DNA of 64,000 bases, taken from contig NZ_FNGW01000002.1 of the NCBI RefSeq assembly GCF_900103615.1, positions 62,001-126,000 on the forward strand, read 5' to 3'. Below, one piece after another: positions 18,058-27,215 of the stretch (position 1 is the stretch's first letter; every line of letters starts with the position of its first letter). Both the position numbers and the translations under genes were made by a program. A model generated the notes under the pieces. It made no database searches. It saw nothing but the letters and a program-made list of their open reading frames with translations, and had not been told where the DNA came from. The DNA comes from Romboutsia lituseburensis DSM 797 (GTDB taxonomy: Bacteria; Bacillota; Clostridia; Peptostreptococcales; Peptostreptococcaceae).

Positions 18058-18897
18058 TTATATATTTACTACTTTTTTCTTGTTCTTGTAGAAATAAAGT
18101 CTAGCATTAACTTCACACCCTATTAATATAGCCCAACTACTTAGATAAAGCCATGTCATTAAAACAATTATTCCCCCTATACTCCCATATATTATTTCAT
18201 AGTTTGCATAATAATTAGAATAATAAGAATAAGAAAATGACACAATTATCCACCCTAGTGTTGCAACTATTGCTCCAGGTGTTGCTTCTTTTAGACTTAT
18301 TTTTTTATTTGGTGTGTACTTGTATAAACTTATTAATATGATAACGATAGTAGATACCCCGATGGTATATCTACAAATATTCCAAACATCCATAAATATT
18401 TTATCTAATCCTATAAACCCAAATATAAAATAACCTATTTTCTCTCCATATACTAAAAATATCATTGATGAAAAAATTAATAATAAAAGTCCTATTGTAA
18501 ATAAAAATGCTATTATAAATACTTTTATATAAGATCTTGTTTCTTTTACATTATAAGACTTATTTGCACCTCTTATAATTGCTCTAACAGCTCTAGAAGA
18601 CGTCCATACCGTTAGAAAAAAACTCATTATTATAAAGCTTGAGCTTTTGTTTGCAATTGCAGAGTTAATTATAGAATAAGCTAGGTCAAATGCACTTTCT
18701 GGCATCATATTTTTTAAAATCTCTATATATCTATTAAGATGAAGTATGGGAATATATACTATACTACTTATAGTAAACATTAAAAAAGGAAAAAAGGATA
18801 ATAGCAAATAAAAAGACATTTCTGCTGCTTTTGAATTTATGTCACTATAATTGGATTCTTTAAAATAATTTATGATGCTGTACCTGTCTGCTTTCAT
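18058..18897 (-). CDS. YihY/BrkB-family membrane protein
   Basis: 279 residues with six membrane helices. The family features are the early AAEMSFYLLLSFFPFLMF block (about 24-42), the SRAVRAIIRGANKSYNV stretch after the second helix, and GSIGGIIVLMTWLYLSSWAILIGCEVNA near the C-terminus. The family was once misannotated as RNase BN; its function remains unclear, with proposals including transport and envelope maintenance. SD GGAGGT precedes the ATG. Monocistronic. Confidence 0.88.
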   Translation of the reverse strand: MKADRYSIINYFKESNYSDINSKAAEMSFYLLLSFFPFLMFTISSIVYIPILHLNRYIEILKNMMPESAFDLAYSIINSAIANKSSSFIIMSFFLTVWTSSRAVRAIIRGANKSYNVKETRSYIKVFIIAFLFTIGLLLLIFSSMIFLVYGEKIGYFIFGFIGLDKIFMDVWNICRYTIGVSTIVIILISLYKYTPNKKISLKEATPGAIVATLGWIIVSFSYSYYSNYYANYEIIYGSIGGIIVLMTWLYLSSWAILIGCEVNARLYFYKNKKKVVNI

Positions 18898-19040
18898 AGA
18901 TTTTACCTCCTCTCCTTTATTCCATTTTATTGGTTATATGGACTTATAACTTCTATTATATTTATTTAAACATAGTTTTAATTATACCTTTTCTATACTA
19001 TTTGTGTATATTTTTTAAGTTTATTAAGCTATTATAATTT

Positions 19041-19073
19041 AAAAAGGATGCAAAATTTTATTGCACCCTTTAT
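19041..19073 (-). terminator. Terminator after the phosphoglucomutase gene
   Basis: AAAGGATGCAA (19043-19053) pairs with TTGCACCCTTT (19061-19071) with one mismatch. It lies directly 3' of the gene ending at 19079. Confidence 0.65.
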
Positions 19074-19078
19074 ATTAA

Positions 19079-20776
19079 CTACATTAACTTATCTATTGTA
19101 TTATTTATATAAGTTTTTATTGCTGTGATTTTTTCATTTGCCATTTCTTCAGTTTCACCTTTAACTGCTACATAAAACTTTAGCTTTGGTTCTGTACCTG
19201 AAGGTCTTACTGCTATCCATGATCCATCTTCTAAGAAATATTTTAATACTTCAGCTTTAGGAAGATCATCAATTCCTTTAGCATAATCTTTTGTGTCTAC
19301 AACTTTTACTTTATTTACATTATCTATACCATTTTCTCTAAAGTAAGCTATTATATCCTTTATTTTCGCGATACCCTCTATTCCTTTTAATGTTAAAGAT
19401 ATAGTTTCCTCTTTAAAGAATCCATATTTTTTGTATAATTCTACTAAGCCTTCATATAAGCTAAGCCCTTTAGAGTAGTAATAAGCTGCCATTTCACTTA
19501 TTAAAACTGCTGCAACAACTCCATCTTTATCTCTTGCATGAGTTCCTACTAAGTATCCATAACTTTCTTCATATCCAAACATATATGTTTTTTCATTGTT
19601 TTGTTCAAATGATTTTATTTTTTCTCCGATAAACTTAAATCCTGTAAGTACATTTAATACGTCTACATTATTACTTTTAGCTATATCTGCACCAAATTCA
19701 GATGTAACTATAGTTTTTATTAATGTAGAATTTTCTTTAAGTTTATTATTTTCTTTAAGTCCCTCTATTATATAATTAGTTAACATTCCACCTATTTGAT
19801 TTCCTGTTAATAATGCATATTCTCCACTTGTAGTTTTAACTGCTACTCCAACTCTATCACAGTCTGGATCAGTTGCTATAACTAAGTCTGCTCCTACTTC
19901 TTTAGCAAGACCTATCCCTCTAATTAAAGCTTTTTTATCTTCTGGGTTTGGATAATCTATGCCCGCAAAGTTTGGATCTGGCATTTCTTCTTCTTTAACT
20001 ACAACAACATTTTCAAATCCCACTTCTTTTAACGCTCTTTTTATTGGAACATTTCCAGTTCCACAAAGTGGAGTAAATACTATTTTAAAATCTTTTCCAA
20101 CTTCTTTTATTAATTCTTTTCTTATTACTTGCGATTTAACAGCTTCTATAAATTCTGTGTCTTGTTTTTGGTCTAACATTATAACTAATTCTTTATTTTC
20201 TTCAGTTAATGTTGGTATTGTGCTATAATCATGTATTTCATTTATTTCATCTGTTATAGCATTTGCTATATGAGGCATCACTTGTGCGCCATCTTCCCAG
20301 TATACTTTATATCCGTTATATTCTGTTGGGTTGTGACTTGCTGTTATTACAATACCAGCTATTGCATGTAAATTTCTAACTGCAAAAGATAATTCTGGTG
20401 TAGTTCTTAAGCTATCAAATATGTATGCTTTTATGCCACATGCTGCTAACGTATTTGCAGCCTCCATACAAAACTCTCTAGACATATGTCTATTATCATG
20501 TGCTATTACTACCCCTCTATTTTTCTCTTCTTCTGTTGTGTTTTTTATTATGTAATTTGCAAGTCCAAAAGTCGCTCTTCTTACTGTGTATATATTTATT
20601 CTATTTGTTCCAGCAGCTATAACTCCTCTAAGACCAGCTGTTCCAAACTCTAAGTCCTTATAAAATCTATCTTCTATCTCTTTTTTATCATCTTTTAATC
20701 CTTCAAGTTCTTGTTTTGTTTTTTCATCGAAATAAGGCTTATTTATCCACTCTTCATACTTTTTCATGTACTCCAT
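19079..20776 (-). CDS. Alpha-phosphoglucomutase/phosphomannomutase
   Basis: 565 residues, full length for the bacterial PgcA-type phosphohexomutases. The phosphoserine loop TASHNP has S147. The metal loop DPDCDR is near residue 300, the sugar-specificity loop GYEESYGY near 400, and the phosphate-binding loop RPSGTEPKLK near the C-terminus. It interconverts glucose-6-phosphate and glucose-1-phosphate (or the mannose equivalents) and so feeds UDP-glucose and other nucleotide sugars used by the glycan genes nearby. GGGAG precedes ATG 20776; a second ATG three codons in is possible. Confidence 0.9.
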   Translation of the reverse strand: MEYMKKYEEWINKPYFDEKTKQELEGLKDDKKEIEDRFYKDLEFGTAGLRGVIAAGTNRINIYTVRRATFGLANYIIKNTTEEEKNRGVVIAHDNRHMSREFCMEAANTLAACGIKAYIFDSLRTTPELSFAVRNLHAIAGIVITASHNPTEYNGYKVYWEDGAQVMPHIANAITDEINEIHDYSTIPTLTEENKELVIMLDQKQDTEFIEAVKSQVIRKELIKEVGKDFKIVFTPLCGTGNVPIKRALKEVGFENVVVVKEEEMPDPNFAGIDYPNPEDKKALIRGIGLAKEVGADLVIATDPDCDRVGVAVKTTSGEYALLTGNQIGGMLTNYIIEGLKENNKLKENSTLIKTIVTSEFGADIAKSNNVDVLNVLTGFKFIGEKIKSFEQNNEKTYMFGYEESYGYLVGTHARDKDGVVAAVLISEMAAYYYSKGLSLYEGLVELYKKYGFFKEETISLTLKGIEGIAKIKDIIAYFRENGIDNVNKVKVVDTKDYAKGIDDLPKAEVLKYFLEDGSWIAVRPSGTEPKLKFYVAVKGETEEMANEKITAIKTYINNTIDKLM

Positions 20777-20950
20777 AAATTATCTCCCTTTCATCCTCAC
20801 TGTTTTTAATAACGAATAGTATAAAACGATTTTTTTACTAAAACTTTATTATTCTTTATTTTATATTGTTTTTCTATGTATGTAAAGATAACATAATTAA
20901 ACATTTCGTTCAATAAAAATGTGTATACATATTACGACATGCTCATAGCA

Positions 20951-20984
20951 AAAAAAAGAGAATATTGTTTTATTCTCTTTTTTT
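20951..20984 (-). terminator. Terminator after the G5-3D gene
   Basis: AAAAAAAGAGAATA and TATTCTCTTTTTTT around a 6-base loop, directly 3' of the gene ending at 21008. Confidence 0.8.
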
Positions 20985-21007
20985 ATATGCATATGTATTT
21001 AACTTTT

Positions 21008-21796
21008 CTATCTACTTACATATATATCTATTGGTTTCCTCCCCCAACTATATGCTTGACTTTCACTTCCCATAAATATATCTATTCTATTTCCTTTGAT
21101 AGCGCCTCCACAGTCTTCCGCTCTAAATGTCATACCAAATTGAGGTATATAAACTTTTGAACCATATGGTATTACACTAGGATCTACTGCTATTGTTCCC
21201 CATCTTGGAACTGTTCCTGTTGATGTTATTCCATCACCTGCATAAGCTGTTGCAACAACTCTCATTTGTCTTGAGCTTGATCCTCCTCTTGACACTGCTA
21301 CTTCTTGTTTTTTAGTGCCCTTTTTAACTATTTGTTCTAACGGCTCTTTTGATACTGATTCTTTAGTTAATTTTTTTTCATCAAGTTTACCATCTTTATA
21401 TGTAAGCTCATATACTAATTCTTTTTCACCTTTTTCACCTTTTTGTGTAACCTTGGTTGTCCCCTTTTTTAACTCTTTATCTTCTACTAGCTTAACTTCA
21501 AATGGTATATCTTTATATTCTGTTTGTTTTAGCTTCTTTACTTCAACTACTTTTATATTCATTTTATCTTTTAGCTTAGTATCTAAACTAGGCGTTATCT
21601 CATCATCTTTATCATAAGTTATTTCTTCTTCCTCTAACAAGTCTTTCACAGTTTTCTTGAAAGTTGATACTGTTGTTTCTTTTCCTTTAACTACTAAACA
21701 TATTTTATCTTTTTGTAAAGTGAAATATCCAACTAACATCCCTATTAATATACATATACTTATTACACTAACTATTATTGATCGCCTTTCTTTCAT
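21008..21796 (-). CDS. DUF348-G5-3D domain cell-wall protein (YabE/Rpf-like)
   Basis: 262 residues. An N-terminal signal-anchor helix (about 7-26) is followed by a DUF348 ubiquitin-like domain (about 30-75), a G5 domain (about 85-160) and a C-terminal 3D domain (about 180-262). The 3D domain keeps its acidic residues in AEDCGGAIKGNRIDIF (D228, D239) and the VVATAYAGD opening. The 3D fold is the stationary-phase survival/MltA-like muralytic fold. In Bacillus the 3D protein YocH is controlled by WalRK. GGAGG precedes the ATG. WalR-like direct repeats lie 70-110 bp upstream. Confidence 0.88.
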   Translation of the reverse strand: MKERRSIIVSVISICILIGMLVGYFTLQKDKICLVVKGKETTVSTFKKTVKDLLEEEEITYDKDDEITPSLDTKLKDKMNIKVVEVKKLKQTEYKDIPFEVKLVEDKELKKGTTKVTQKGEKGEKELVYELTYKDGKLDEKKLTKESVSKEPLEQIVKKGTKKQEVAVSRGGSSSRQMRVVATAYAGDGITSTGTVPRWGTIAVDPSVIPYGSKVYIPQFGMTFRAEDCGGAIKGNRIDIFMGSESQAYSWGRKPIDIYVSR

Positions 21797-21867
21797 AATA
21801 GTCCTCCTTTTTATAAGTTTTCTTAAAGTTGCTTATATGTATATATATTAAGGTTGTTACTAATTTA

Positions 21868-21906
21868 TGTAACTTTTTTGTAACTTCTAATTAACTTTTT
21901 TGTAAC
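21868..21906 (-). promoter_or_regulatory. Two WalR/YycF-type direct-repeat boxes
   Basis: TGTAAC-N5-TGTAAC at 21868-21884 matches the published WalR consensus (TGTWAH-N5-TGTWAH). A second, weaker pair, ATTAAC-N5-TGTAAC, is at 21890-21906. They are 22 bp apart (two helical turns), upstream of a predicted cell-wall hydrolase, which is the classical WalR target class. Confidence 0.55.
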
Positions 21907-22046
21907 TTTTATTTTTACTCTTATATTTAATACTTAATTATATATATTTCTAGAAATTAAGCTTTCCTAATTATTTATATAAAATTATGCCATACTATAC
22001 ATATTTTACTTCTATTTATAAACCTCTTTAAATACAAGTAAAATGT

Positions 22047-22087
22047 AAAAATAGCCAATATCATATTTTTAACAGTGGCTATTTTTA
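22047..22087 (-). terminator. Terminator after the GT32-like gene
   Basis: AAAAATAGCCA (22047-22057) pairs with TGGCTATTTTT (22076-22086). It is the 3' end of the minus-strand glycosyltransferase genes 22141-23549. Confidence 0.75.
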
Positions 22088-22140
22088 CCCAGTTTAATAT
22101 ATTATTATTCTCTAAAATAATGTGAAATTTATAGATAGTT

Positions 22141-22770
22141 TTAATGCCAAGATTTATTGAAATGGTGAATGGTATGTGTGTTTTCTGTAATTGTAGCTTT
22201 TTTGCTACTATAATCTATAGGACAAAAATATTCTACAGGATATATAATAAAATTTGTACCTAATAAATTTTGTTTTTCTCCATCTAAAGAAATATCGTAG
22301 TATTTCTTAAATATATTTGTTATTATTTTAGTATTTGTTGTTAAATCATATCTATTATTAACGATAAATTGTTTATTAGTATAATAGTCCAATAACAGCT
22401 TAATTATTTTACTTTGTGGTACGCTTCCCATCGTAGCTGTAACAGCCCAATTTGTACTTTCAAATCCTGTGAATCCATCTAGATTTAAAAATTTATCCAT
22501 ATTTTTAACTACTTCTACATCTGTATCAAAGTATATTCCTCCTTCTTTATATAAAGCATATAATCTAACATAATCACTTACAAATGCATATTTTTTACTT
22601 TCATATGCTTGTCTTACATAAATATTACTATTGATATCAAAGTTACTTTCATTCCATTCAATTATTGTATAGTCACTTAAATATTGATTCCAACTATTTA
22701 TGCAATCTAAAACTAATGTTGGTTTATCTTTATTACCAAACCAACAATAATGTATTTTTTTAGGTATCAC
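22141..22770 (-). CDS. GT32-like DXD glycosyltransferase
   Basis: 209 residues. It begins IPKKIHYCWFG, the hallmark of capsular/GT32 (Gly_transf_sug) enzymes. The DXD metal motif is in GGIYFDTDVEVVKNM (about 92-106), preceded by SDYVRLYALYKEGG. It uses a nucleotide sugar and a divalent metal; donor and acceptor are not evident. No signal peptide, so it is cytoplasmic. Start is GTG 22770 with GGGAG rather far upstream (13 bases); the ATG closer to the SD is out of frame. It is 53 bp after the GT2/GT7-like gene, likely one transcript. Confidence 0.8.
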   Translation of the reverse strand: MIPKKIHYCWFGNKDKPTLVLDCINSWNQYLSDYTIIEWNESNFDINSNIYVRQAYESKKYAFVSDYVRLYALYKEGGIYFDTDVEVVKNMDKFLNLDGFTGFESTNWAVTATMGSVPQSKIIKLLLDYYTNKQFIVNNRYDLTTNTKIITNIFKKYYDISLDGEKQNLLGTNFIIYPVEYFCPIDYSSKKATITENTHTIHHFNKSWH

Positions 22771-22823
22771 AATAATATTTCATCTCCCTTTAATTTTCAA
22801 ACTTAACTTTATTTTATATTTCT

Positions 22824-23549
22824 TTAATAAAAATTATTTTTTTTATTTTCTATTATACTGTTTAATATAGATTCTTCACTTCCATACATAGACTTAATTA
22901 AATCTATATTTTTATTTCTTAATTCTTCTGATTTATAGTTAGTTGAATATCTATGAAATAAATGCCATATTGTAGATTCTGTTCTAACCATATTTTCTAG
23001 TCCATACATATATCTTATACTTATAAAAAATATATTATCTTCTCCTCCCCATCCTTTAATCCTTTCATCATATCCTCCTATATTTTCAAAGGTTTCTCTT
23101 TTTATAATACACATACCACCTGTCATAGCACCAGGAGACATACATCCAGTTTTATCAGCTATTTTACATCCTTCAATATCTATATCATCTGTTTTTATTG
23201 CAAAGTTATCAGTTAATAGTTTTTCAGTTTTTCCTTCAGTCATTTTTACTAGCTTGCTAAATGGTAATACAAAATAATATTTATCCAACAGCTCTATTGC
23301 TTTTTCTAATTCTTTTATATCAAATACTAAATCTGCATCCGCTATTATAAATATTTCTCTAGTAGCTTTTTTAGCTGCACTATTAATTGATTGTGCTCTT
23401 GAGTATGGTTGTGTTGTTGAATCTCCTATACAAATCTCAACTCCAGGCATTAATATTTCATGTCTTTTTTTTATCCATTCCCAATTTTTTTGTCTATAAG
23501 ATCCATCAGGCTTATAAGGAACTAGTAATGATATATTGTCAAATTTCAA
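22824..23549 (-). CDS. GT2/GT7-type glycosyltransferase
   Basis: 241 residues. The GT-A domain has the DXD-like ADADL (about 70) and a C-terminal galactosyltransferase motif GGYDERIKGWGGEDNIF (about 157-173), as in GT7/GT27 C-terminal domains. The GWGGED block binds acceptor and carries the base. Start is TTG 23549 with GAGGTG seven bases upstream. Cytoplasmic. It precedes the GT32-like gene and is divergent from a rhamnosyltransferase-like gene. Confidence 0.8.
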   Translation of the reverse strand: MKFDNISLLVPYKPDGSYRQKNWEWIKKRHEILMPGVEICIGDSTTQPYSRAQSINSAAKKATREIFIIADADLVFDIKELEKAIELLDKYYFVLPFSKLVKMTEGKTEKLLTDNFAIKTDDIDIEGCKIADKTGCMSPGAMTGGMCIIKRETFENIGGYDERIKGWGGEDNIFFISIRYMYGLENMVRTESTIWHLFHRYSTNYKSEELRNKNIDLIKSMYGSEESILNSIIENKKNNFY

Positions 23550-23582
23550 TTAAGTCACCTCATTTTTATTTACAAGAAACAG

Positions 23583-23621
23583 TGTCATAATTTAATATCT
23601 TTACAGCATCAAATTATGACA
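23583..23621. promoter_or_regulatory. Inverted repeat in the divergent glycosyltransferase promoter region
   Basis: TGTCATAATTT (23583-23593) and AAATTATGACA (23611-23621) are perfect 11-bp arms 17 bp apart. No T run follows. It could be an operator for the divergent promoters or a leader hairpin. Confidence 0.4.
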
Positions 23622-23783
23622 TACTCTTCTTAGTTATTTTATTCAATTTCATTTATTTCTGTGATTAATTTATATTTAAATCAATTCTAAATAACTTTAA
23701 CATTTTTTGTATTTCTTTAATAATATACATTATATATACTTTTATTTTGTAAGTATGTGTAATATATTTAAAGGAGATAGTCT

Positions 23784-24482
23784 ATGAGAAAACTTGTAAT
23801 TATAAATATGAGGTTTAATACCCCTATGAATACTTATGTTGAAGTTCCTAGGTTAACTAAAGAATGGATTGATTATAGAATGGATATTTTTATGAATTAT
23901 ACCTGCAAAAGTCTTATTAATCAAACAAACCAATCCTTTATAGGAATTGTTCGTTATGATGAGTTATCTCATAACCTTATTGAGGAAGCATTATCTAGAT
24001 ATCCTAAATTGCCAGATAATATTGTTTTTACACCATCTCCTAATAGAATTATAAATAAAGCTTTAAAAAATTATGATTATTTATATTTAAATAGGATTGA
24101 TTGTGATGATATGTATCATCCTACATTTGTACAGCAATTAATAGATTTCCCATTTTATGAAGGTTTGGAATGTATATTAAATCAGCACGGATATATATAT
24201 GATTCTGTCAATAATAGATTGGGAACATGGTTTCATAAATCACCTCCATTTTATACACTTATCTATAAATCTGAAGATTATTTAAATAAAAAATACTATA
24301 AATTGAATAGAGGACATACAGGTGCTATATTATTAAATCATGAAATTATTAATAATAAAAATTTCATTGTAAATGTTCATGAAAAAAATACTATGACAAA
24401 ATTTGAAAAAAGCCATACAAAAGAAGTTATATTAGATGAAAATTTAAAAACCTCTATTTTAAAAGAATTTAAAATAATCTAG
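23784..24482 (+). CDS. Rhamnosyltransferase-like protein (PF11316-type), copy 1
   Basis: 232 residues. It resembles the putative rhamnosyl transferase family (DUF3118/PF11316), with NMRFN at the start, VPRLTKEWIDYR, FVGI/FIGIVRYDELSH and a DXD-like NRIDCDDMYHPTFVQQL (about 98-115). Cytoplasmic. AAGGAG precedes the ATG. A close paralogue is at 26401-27111 (same length, same blocks, including C-terminal SHTKEVI). It is on the opposite strand to its neighbours, suggesting its own promoter. Sugar specificity is not proven. Confidence 0.72.
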   Translation: MRKLVIINMRFNTPMNTYVEVPRLTKEWIDYRMDIFMNYTCKSLINQTNQSFIGIVRYDELSHNLIEEALSRYPKLPDNIVFTPSPNRIINKALKNYDYLYLNRIDCDDMYHPTFVQQLIDFPFYEGLECILNQHGYIYDSVNNRLGTWFHKSPPFYTLIYKSEDYLNKKYYKLNRGHTGAILLNHEIINNKNFIVNVHEKNTMTKFEKSHTKEVILDENLKTSILKEFKII

Positions 24483-24488
24483 ATTATA

Positions 24489-24537
24489 TAGCATCCCTTA
24501 TATGTTAACACTAATTCATAATATATAAGGGATGCTA
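24489..24537. terminator. Hairpin between convergent genes
   Basis: TAGCATCCCTTATAT (24489-24503) and ATATAAGGGATGCTA (24523-24537) are perfect 15-bp arms with a 19-base loop. There is no U run, so it may be a rho-independent-like barrier or mRNA 3' stabiliser shared by the converging transcripts. Confidence 0.5.
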
Positions 24538-24557
24538 CTTGAATTTATATTACATAA

Positions 24558-26243
24558 TTAGTTATATAATAAAATTTCTGTTTCTAGCTTGAAACTTTCA
24601 CACTCACATTCAATTTCTAATACAATATTTTTATCTTGCATTAACTTACTTGGAAAATGCCATCCTTTTAGACATTTATCTTTTGTATGGTTGATTATTT
24701 GTCTCTTTAATACTGGATAAATAATTTCATCTTCTTTTAAACCATTTTCATCTTTTCCAAAGTACTTGTTGATTTTATATTCACTTGTACATTTAAATCT
24801 TAACTCCCCTATATTTGCTCCGTCTTTTTCAAGTAGTATTATTTTATCCTTAACTACAAACTCTATATTTTTAGCCAAATTAAATAACATCTTATAATTA
24901 TGTTTATTTATTGACTTTATATTATCTATTATAGTTATTAATTCGTTTGATTTATTGTATTGAACTTTTCTTTCATGTACTACATCCTCATATCTTTCAT
25001 TTACACCTATTACATAAGGTACGTCTCCCTCTATATCGTAGTCTTTTATCCTTACTTTTTCGTATTTACAGTCTTTAGTGTATAGTTTAGAGCTATCATC
25101 TACAATTAGTGAATTGTGTGCAAATCCTGAGTATCCATATTGTGTATATTTATTGTAATAATCGTATCCTCTGCACCCTGCATCTATAAAAACATCTCCA
25201 TCTTTGTATATTAAAATAGATAAATCATCGCTATGTTTATGATATGATCCATGATATGCTGCTGTAAATAATATATAAAGTGCCTTATTCTTTTTATCCC
25301 AACTATTCCTAAATATTGCATATCCAGCATCTTTAAATACCACAATATTTTCTTGTGGCTTGATACCTTTTTCACCACAACTTATAGAATACTCATATCT
25401 AGGATCACTATATAACTTATATAAAGATATATTATCTATTACTTTTATACATTCATTATCTCCAATTTGTGGGAATGTTCCATCTGGTTTTAATATATTA
25501 TAAGAAAACTTTAATGTATTTAAATACAAATTGTATAAGTAATCACAAGTTAACGTATCATCTTTAAAAACATTGTAAATCTGATACATATTTCTTGTTA
25601 CAATATAATGATACTGTGGAGTATGTTCTTTATGAACTCCATCTAATGTATATATATTCTTAAAATAATTATATAATCGCTTATGTGCTATTTTTGAGAT
25701 TTTATTAACATCTGAATTATTTTTAAAAACCTCACTATATATTAATAATGTTATATCTTGAAACATTGCGTGATTTGTATTTTCTCTATAAAATTTCCCC
25801 TTCGCAATCAAATTAACAGTTTCTTTTATACATTTTTTTAATAATATTGTACTATTTTTATCCAAGATATTTTCACTACACAAAATAAATTCAATCCAAT
25901 TATTTATTCTCAGTGCTATTGTTTCATCATGATATGCTATTTCATTTTCATATTTATAATTAAACTCATTTATCCAACTATTTATTATTTCTATACCTTT
26001 AATCAAATAACTATTATCTTTTGTAAATCTATATGACTTTATTATATCCCCTATAAAAACATGCCCATGCCAGTATCTATTATTGGATCTATTTTCATCT
26101 ATGACTTTCCATTCACTTGAACATGAATCATATTTATTTATTACTTCATTTGCATTTTCTATATAGTTTTTGCTGTATTTTATTCTTAATAATGGTTTGA
26201 TTTTTTTATAGATTTTTTCACTATTTTCTATATCGTAACTCAT
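24558..26243 (-). CDS. Heparinase II/III-fold protein, paralogue A
   Basis: 561 residues. The N-terminal half is an alpha/alpha toroid with WHGHVFIGDII, AYHDETIALRINNWI and ENTNHAMFQD. The C-terminal half is a beta sandwich with KDAGYAIFRNSW and the conserved AYHGSYHKHSDDLSILIY block near residue 340. This is the heparinase II/III family, whose members cleave or epimerise uronic-acid polysaccharides using His/Tyr residues in those blocks. No signal peptide is present, unlike most secreted lyases, so it may act in the cytoplasm. GGAGGG precedes the ATG. Two paralogues follow at 27216 and 29047. Confidence 0.82.
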   Translation of the reverse strand: MSYDIENSEKIYKKIKPLLRIKYSKNYIENANEVINKYDSCSSEWKVIDENRSNNRYWHGHVFIGDIIKSYRFTKDNSYLIKGIEIINSWINEFNYKYENEIAYHDETIALRINNWIEFILCSENILDKNSTILLKKCIKETVNLIAKGKFYRENTNHAMFQDITLLIYSEVFKNNSDVNKISKIAHKRLYNYFKNIYTLDGVHKEHTPQYHYIVTRNMYQIYNVFKDDTLTCDYLYNLYLNTLKFSYNILKPDGTFPQIGDNECIKVIDNISLYKLYSDPRYEYSISCGEKGIKPQENIVVFKDAGYAIFRNSWDKKNKALYILFTAAYHGSYHKHSDDLSILIYKDGDVFIDAGCRGYDYYNKYTQYGYSGFAHNSLIVDDSSKLYTKDCKYEKVRIKDYDIEGDVPYVIGVNERYEDVVHERKVQYNKSNELITIIDNIKSINKHNYKMLFNLAKNIEFVVKDKIILLEKDGANIGELRFKCTSEYKINKYFGKDENGLKEDEIIYPVLKRQIINHTKDKCLKGWHFPSKLMQDKNIVLEIECECESFKLETEILLYN

Positions 26244-26400
26244 ATTTCGCCCTCCATAAAGTTTAATATATATAATTGAATTATAGGTTTAGGATATTTT
26301 TAACACTTTTCTATTTTTTAGAATATATTAAGTTATAAATAATACTTATAATCTAATGTTTTAAGTGTTATTTAATATAAAATAAAGCGAGGAATTAATC

Positions 26401-27111
26401 ATGGATAAAACTATAATAGTTAATATGAGATTTAATACATTTATGTCTACTCATCCAGAAGTTCCAAGACTAAGTAAAGAGTGGATTGATTATAGATTAG
26501 ATATTTTTATGAGATTCACTTGTAAAAGTCTTTTGAATCAGTCAAATCAAAATTTTATAGGTATCGTTCACTATGATGAATTATCTCATGACCTTATACA
26601 AGAAGGGTTATCTAATCATCCTAAGTTACCTGATAATGTTATATTTACTACTAATCCTAATAAAGTTATAAATAAAATTGCTAGAACCTGTGATTATTTA
26701 TATATTGCTAGGATAGATTGTGATGATATATATCATCCTACATTTATTCAACAACTAATTGATTTTCCATTTTATGAAGGCTTGCAATGTATAATAAATC
26801 AAGAAGGATATATATATGACTATGTTAACGATAAATTAGGTGTATGGTATCATTTCTCTCCACCTTTTTATACATTAATATATAAAAGTGAAGATTATTT
26901 AGCTAAAAAATTTTATAAATTATCTCAGGGGCATAAAGCTGTAATAAATTTAAATCATGCTATAATAAATAAAAGAAACTTTGTAGTTACTGCTCATGCT
27001 AATAATACTTCAACTGCTTTTGATAAAAGCCATACAAAAGAAGTTATAACTGACAAAAGTATTAAGTCGTCTATATTAAAAGAATTTAATATAGTTGATA
27101 AAAACAAATAA
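26401..27111 (+). CDS. Rhamnosyltransferase-like protein (PF11316-type), copy 2
   Basis: 236 residues, closely similar along its length to the product of 23784-24482. It has VNMRFN, VPRLSKEWIDYR, FIGIVHYDELSH, ARIDCDDIYHPTFIQQL and a C-terminal SHTKEVITD. GAGG precedes the ATG. It lies alone on the plus strand between two heparinase-fold genes, so gene pair (transferase plus heparinase-fold) duplication is a simple explanation for the pattern 23784-28928. Confidence 0.72.
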   Translation: MDKTIIVNMRFNTFMSTHPEVPRLSKEWIDYRLDIFMRFTCKSLLNQSNQNFIGIVHYDELSHDLIQEGLSNHPKLPDNVIFTTNPNKVINKIARTCDYLYIARIDCDDIYHPTFIQQLIDFPFYEGLQCIINQEGYIYDYVNDKLGVWYHFSPPFYTLIYKSEDYLAKKFYKLSQGHKAVINLNHAIINKRNFVVTAHANNTSTAFDKSHTKEVITDKSIKSSILKEFNIVDKNK

Positions 27112-27124
27112 TTATTAATTAAAT

Positions 27125-27173
27125 AAAAGTGTATATATTTCTAAAAACATTTTGGAAATAATATACACTTTTT
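27125..27173. terminator. Bidirectional terminator
   Basis: AAAAGTGTATAT (27125-27136) pairs with ATATACACTTTTT (27161-27173), extended inward by TTTC/GAAA, between convergent genes. Confidence 0.75.
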
Positions 27174-27215
27174 ATACATTTATAAATAATCTTCACAATT
27201 AAAGATTATACTTTT

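Noticed and set aside
21797..22046. c-di-AMP (ydaO) riboswitch before the G5-3D gene
   Set aside because: These cell-wall genes often carry it, but the conserved GATACAG-type and GCCTAATTC-type blocks are absent; WalR-like repeats are there instead.
24489..24537. Terminal inverted repeats of an insertion sequence
   Set aside because: The arms are only 19 bases apart with nothing between them, and no transposase is near; a transcript-end hairpin is simpler.
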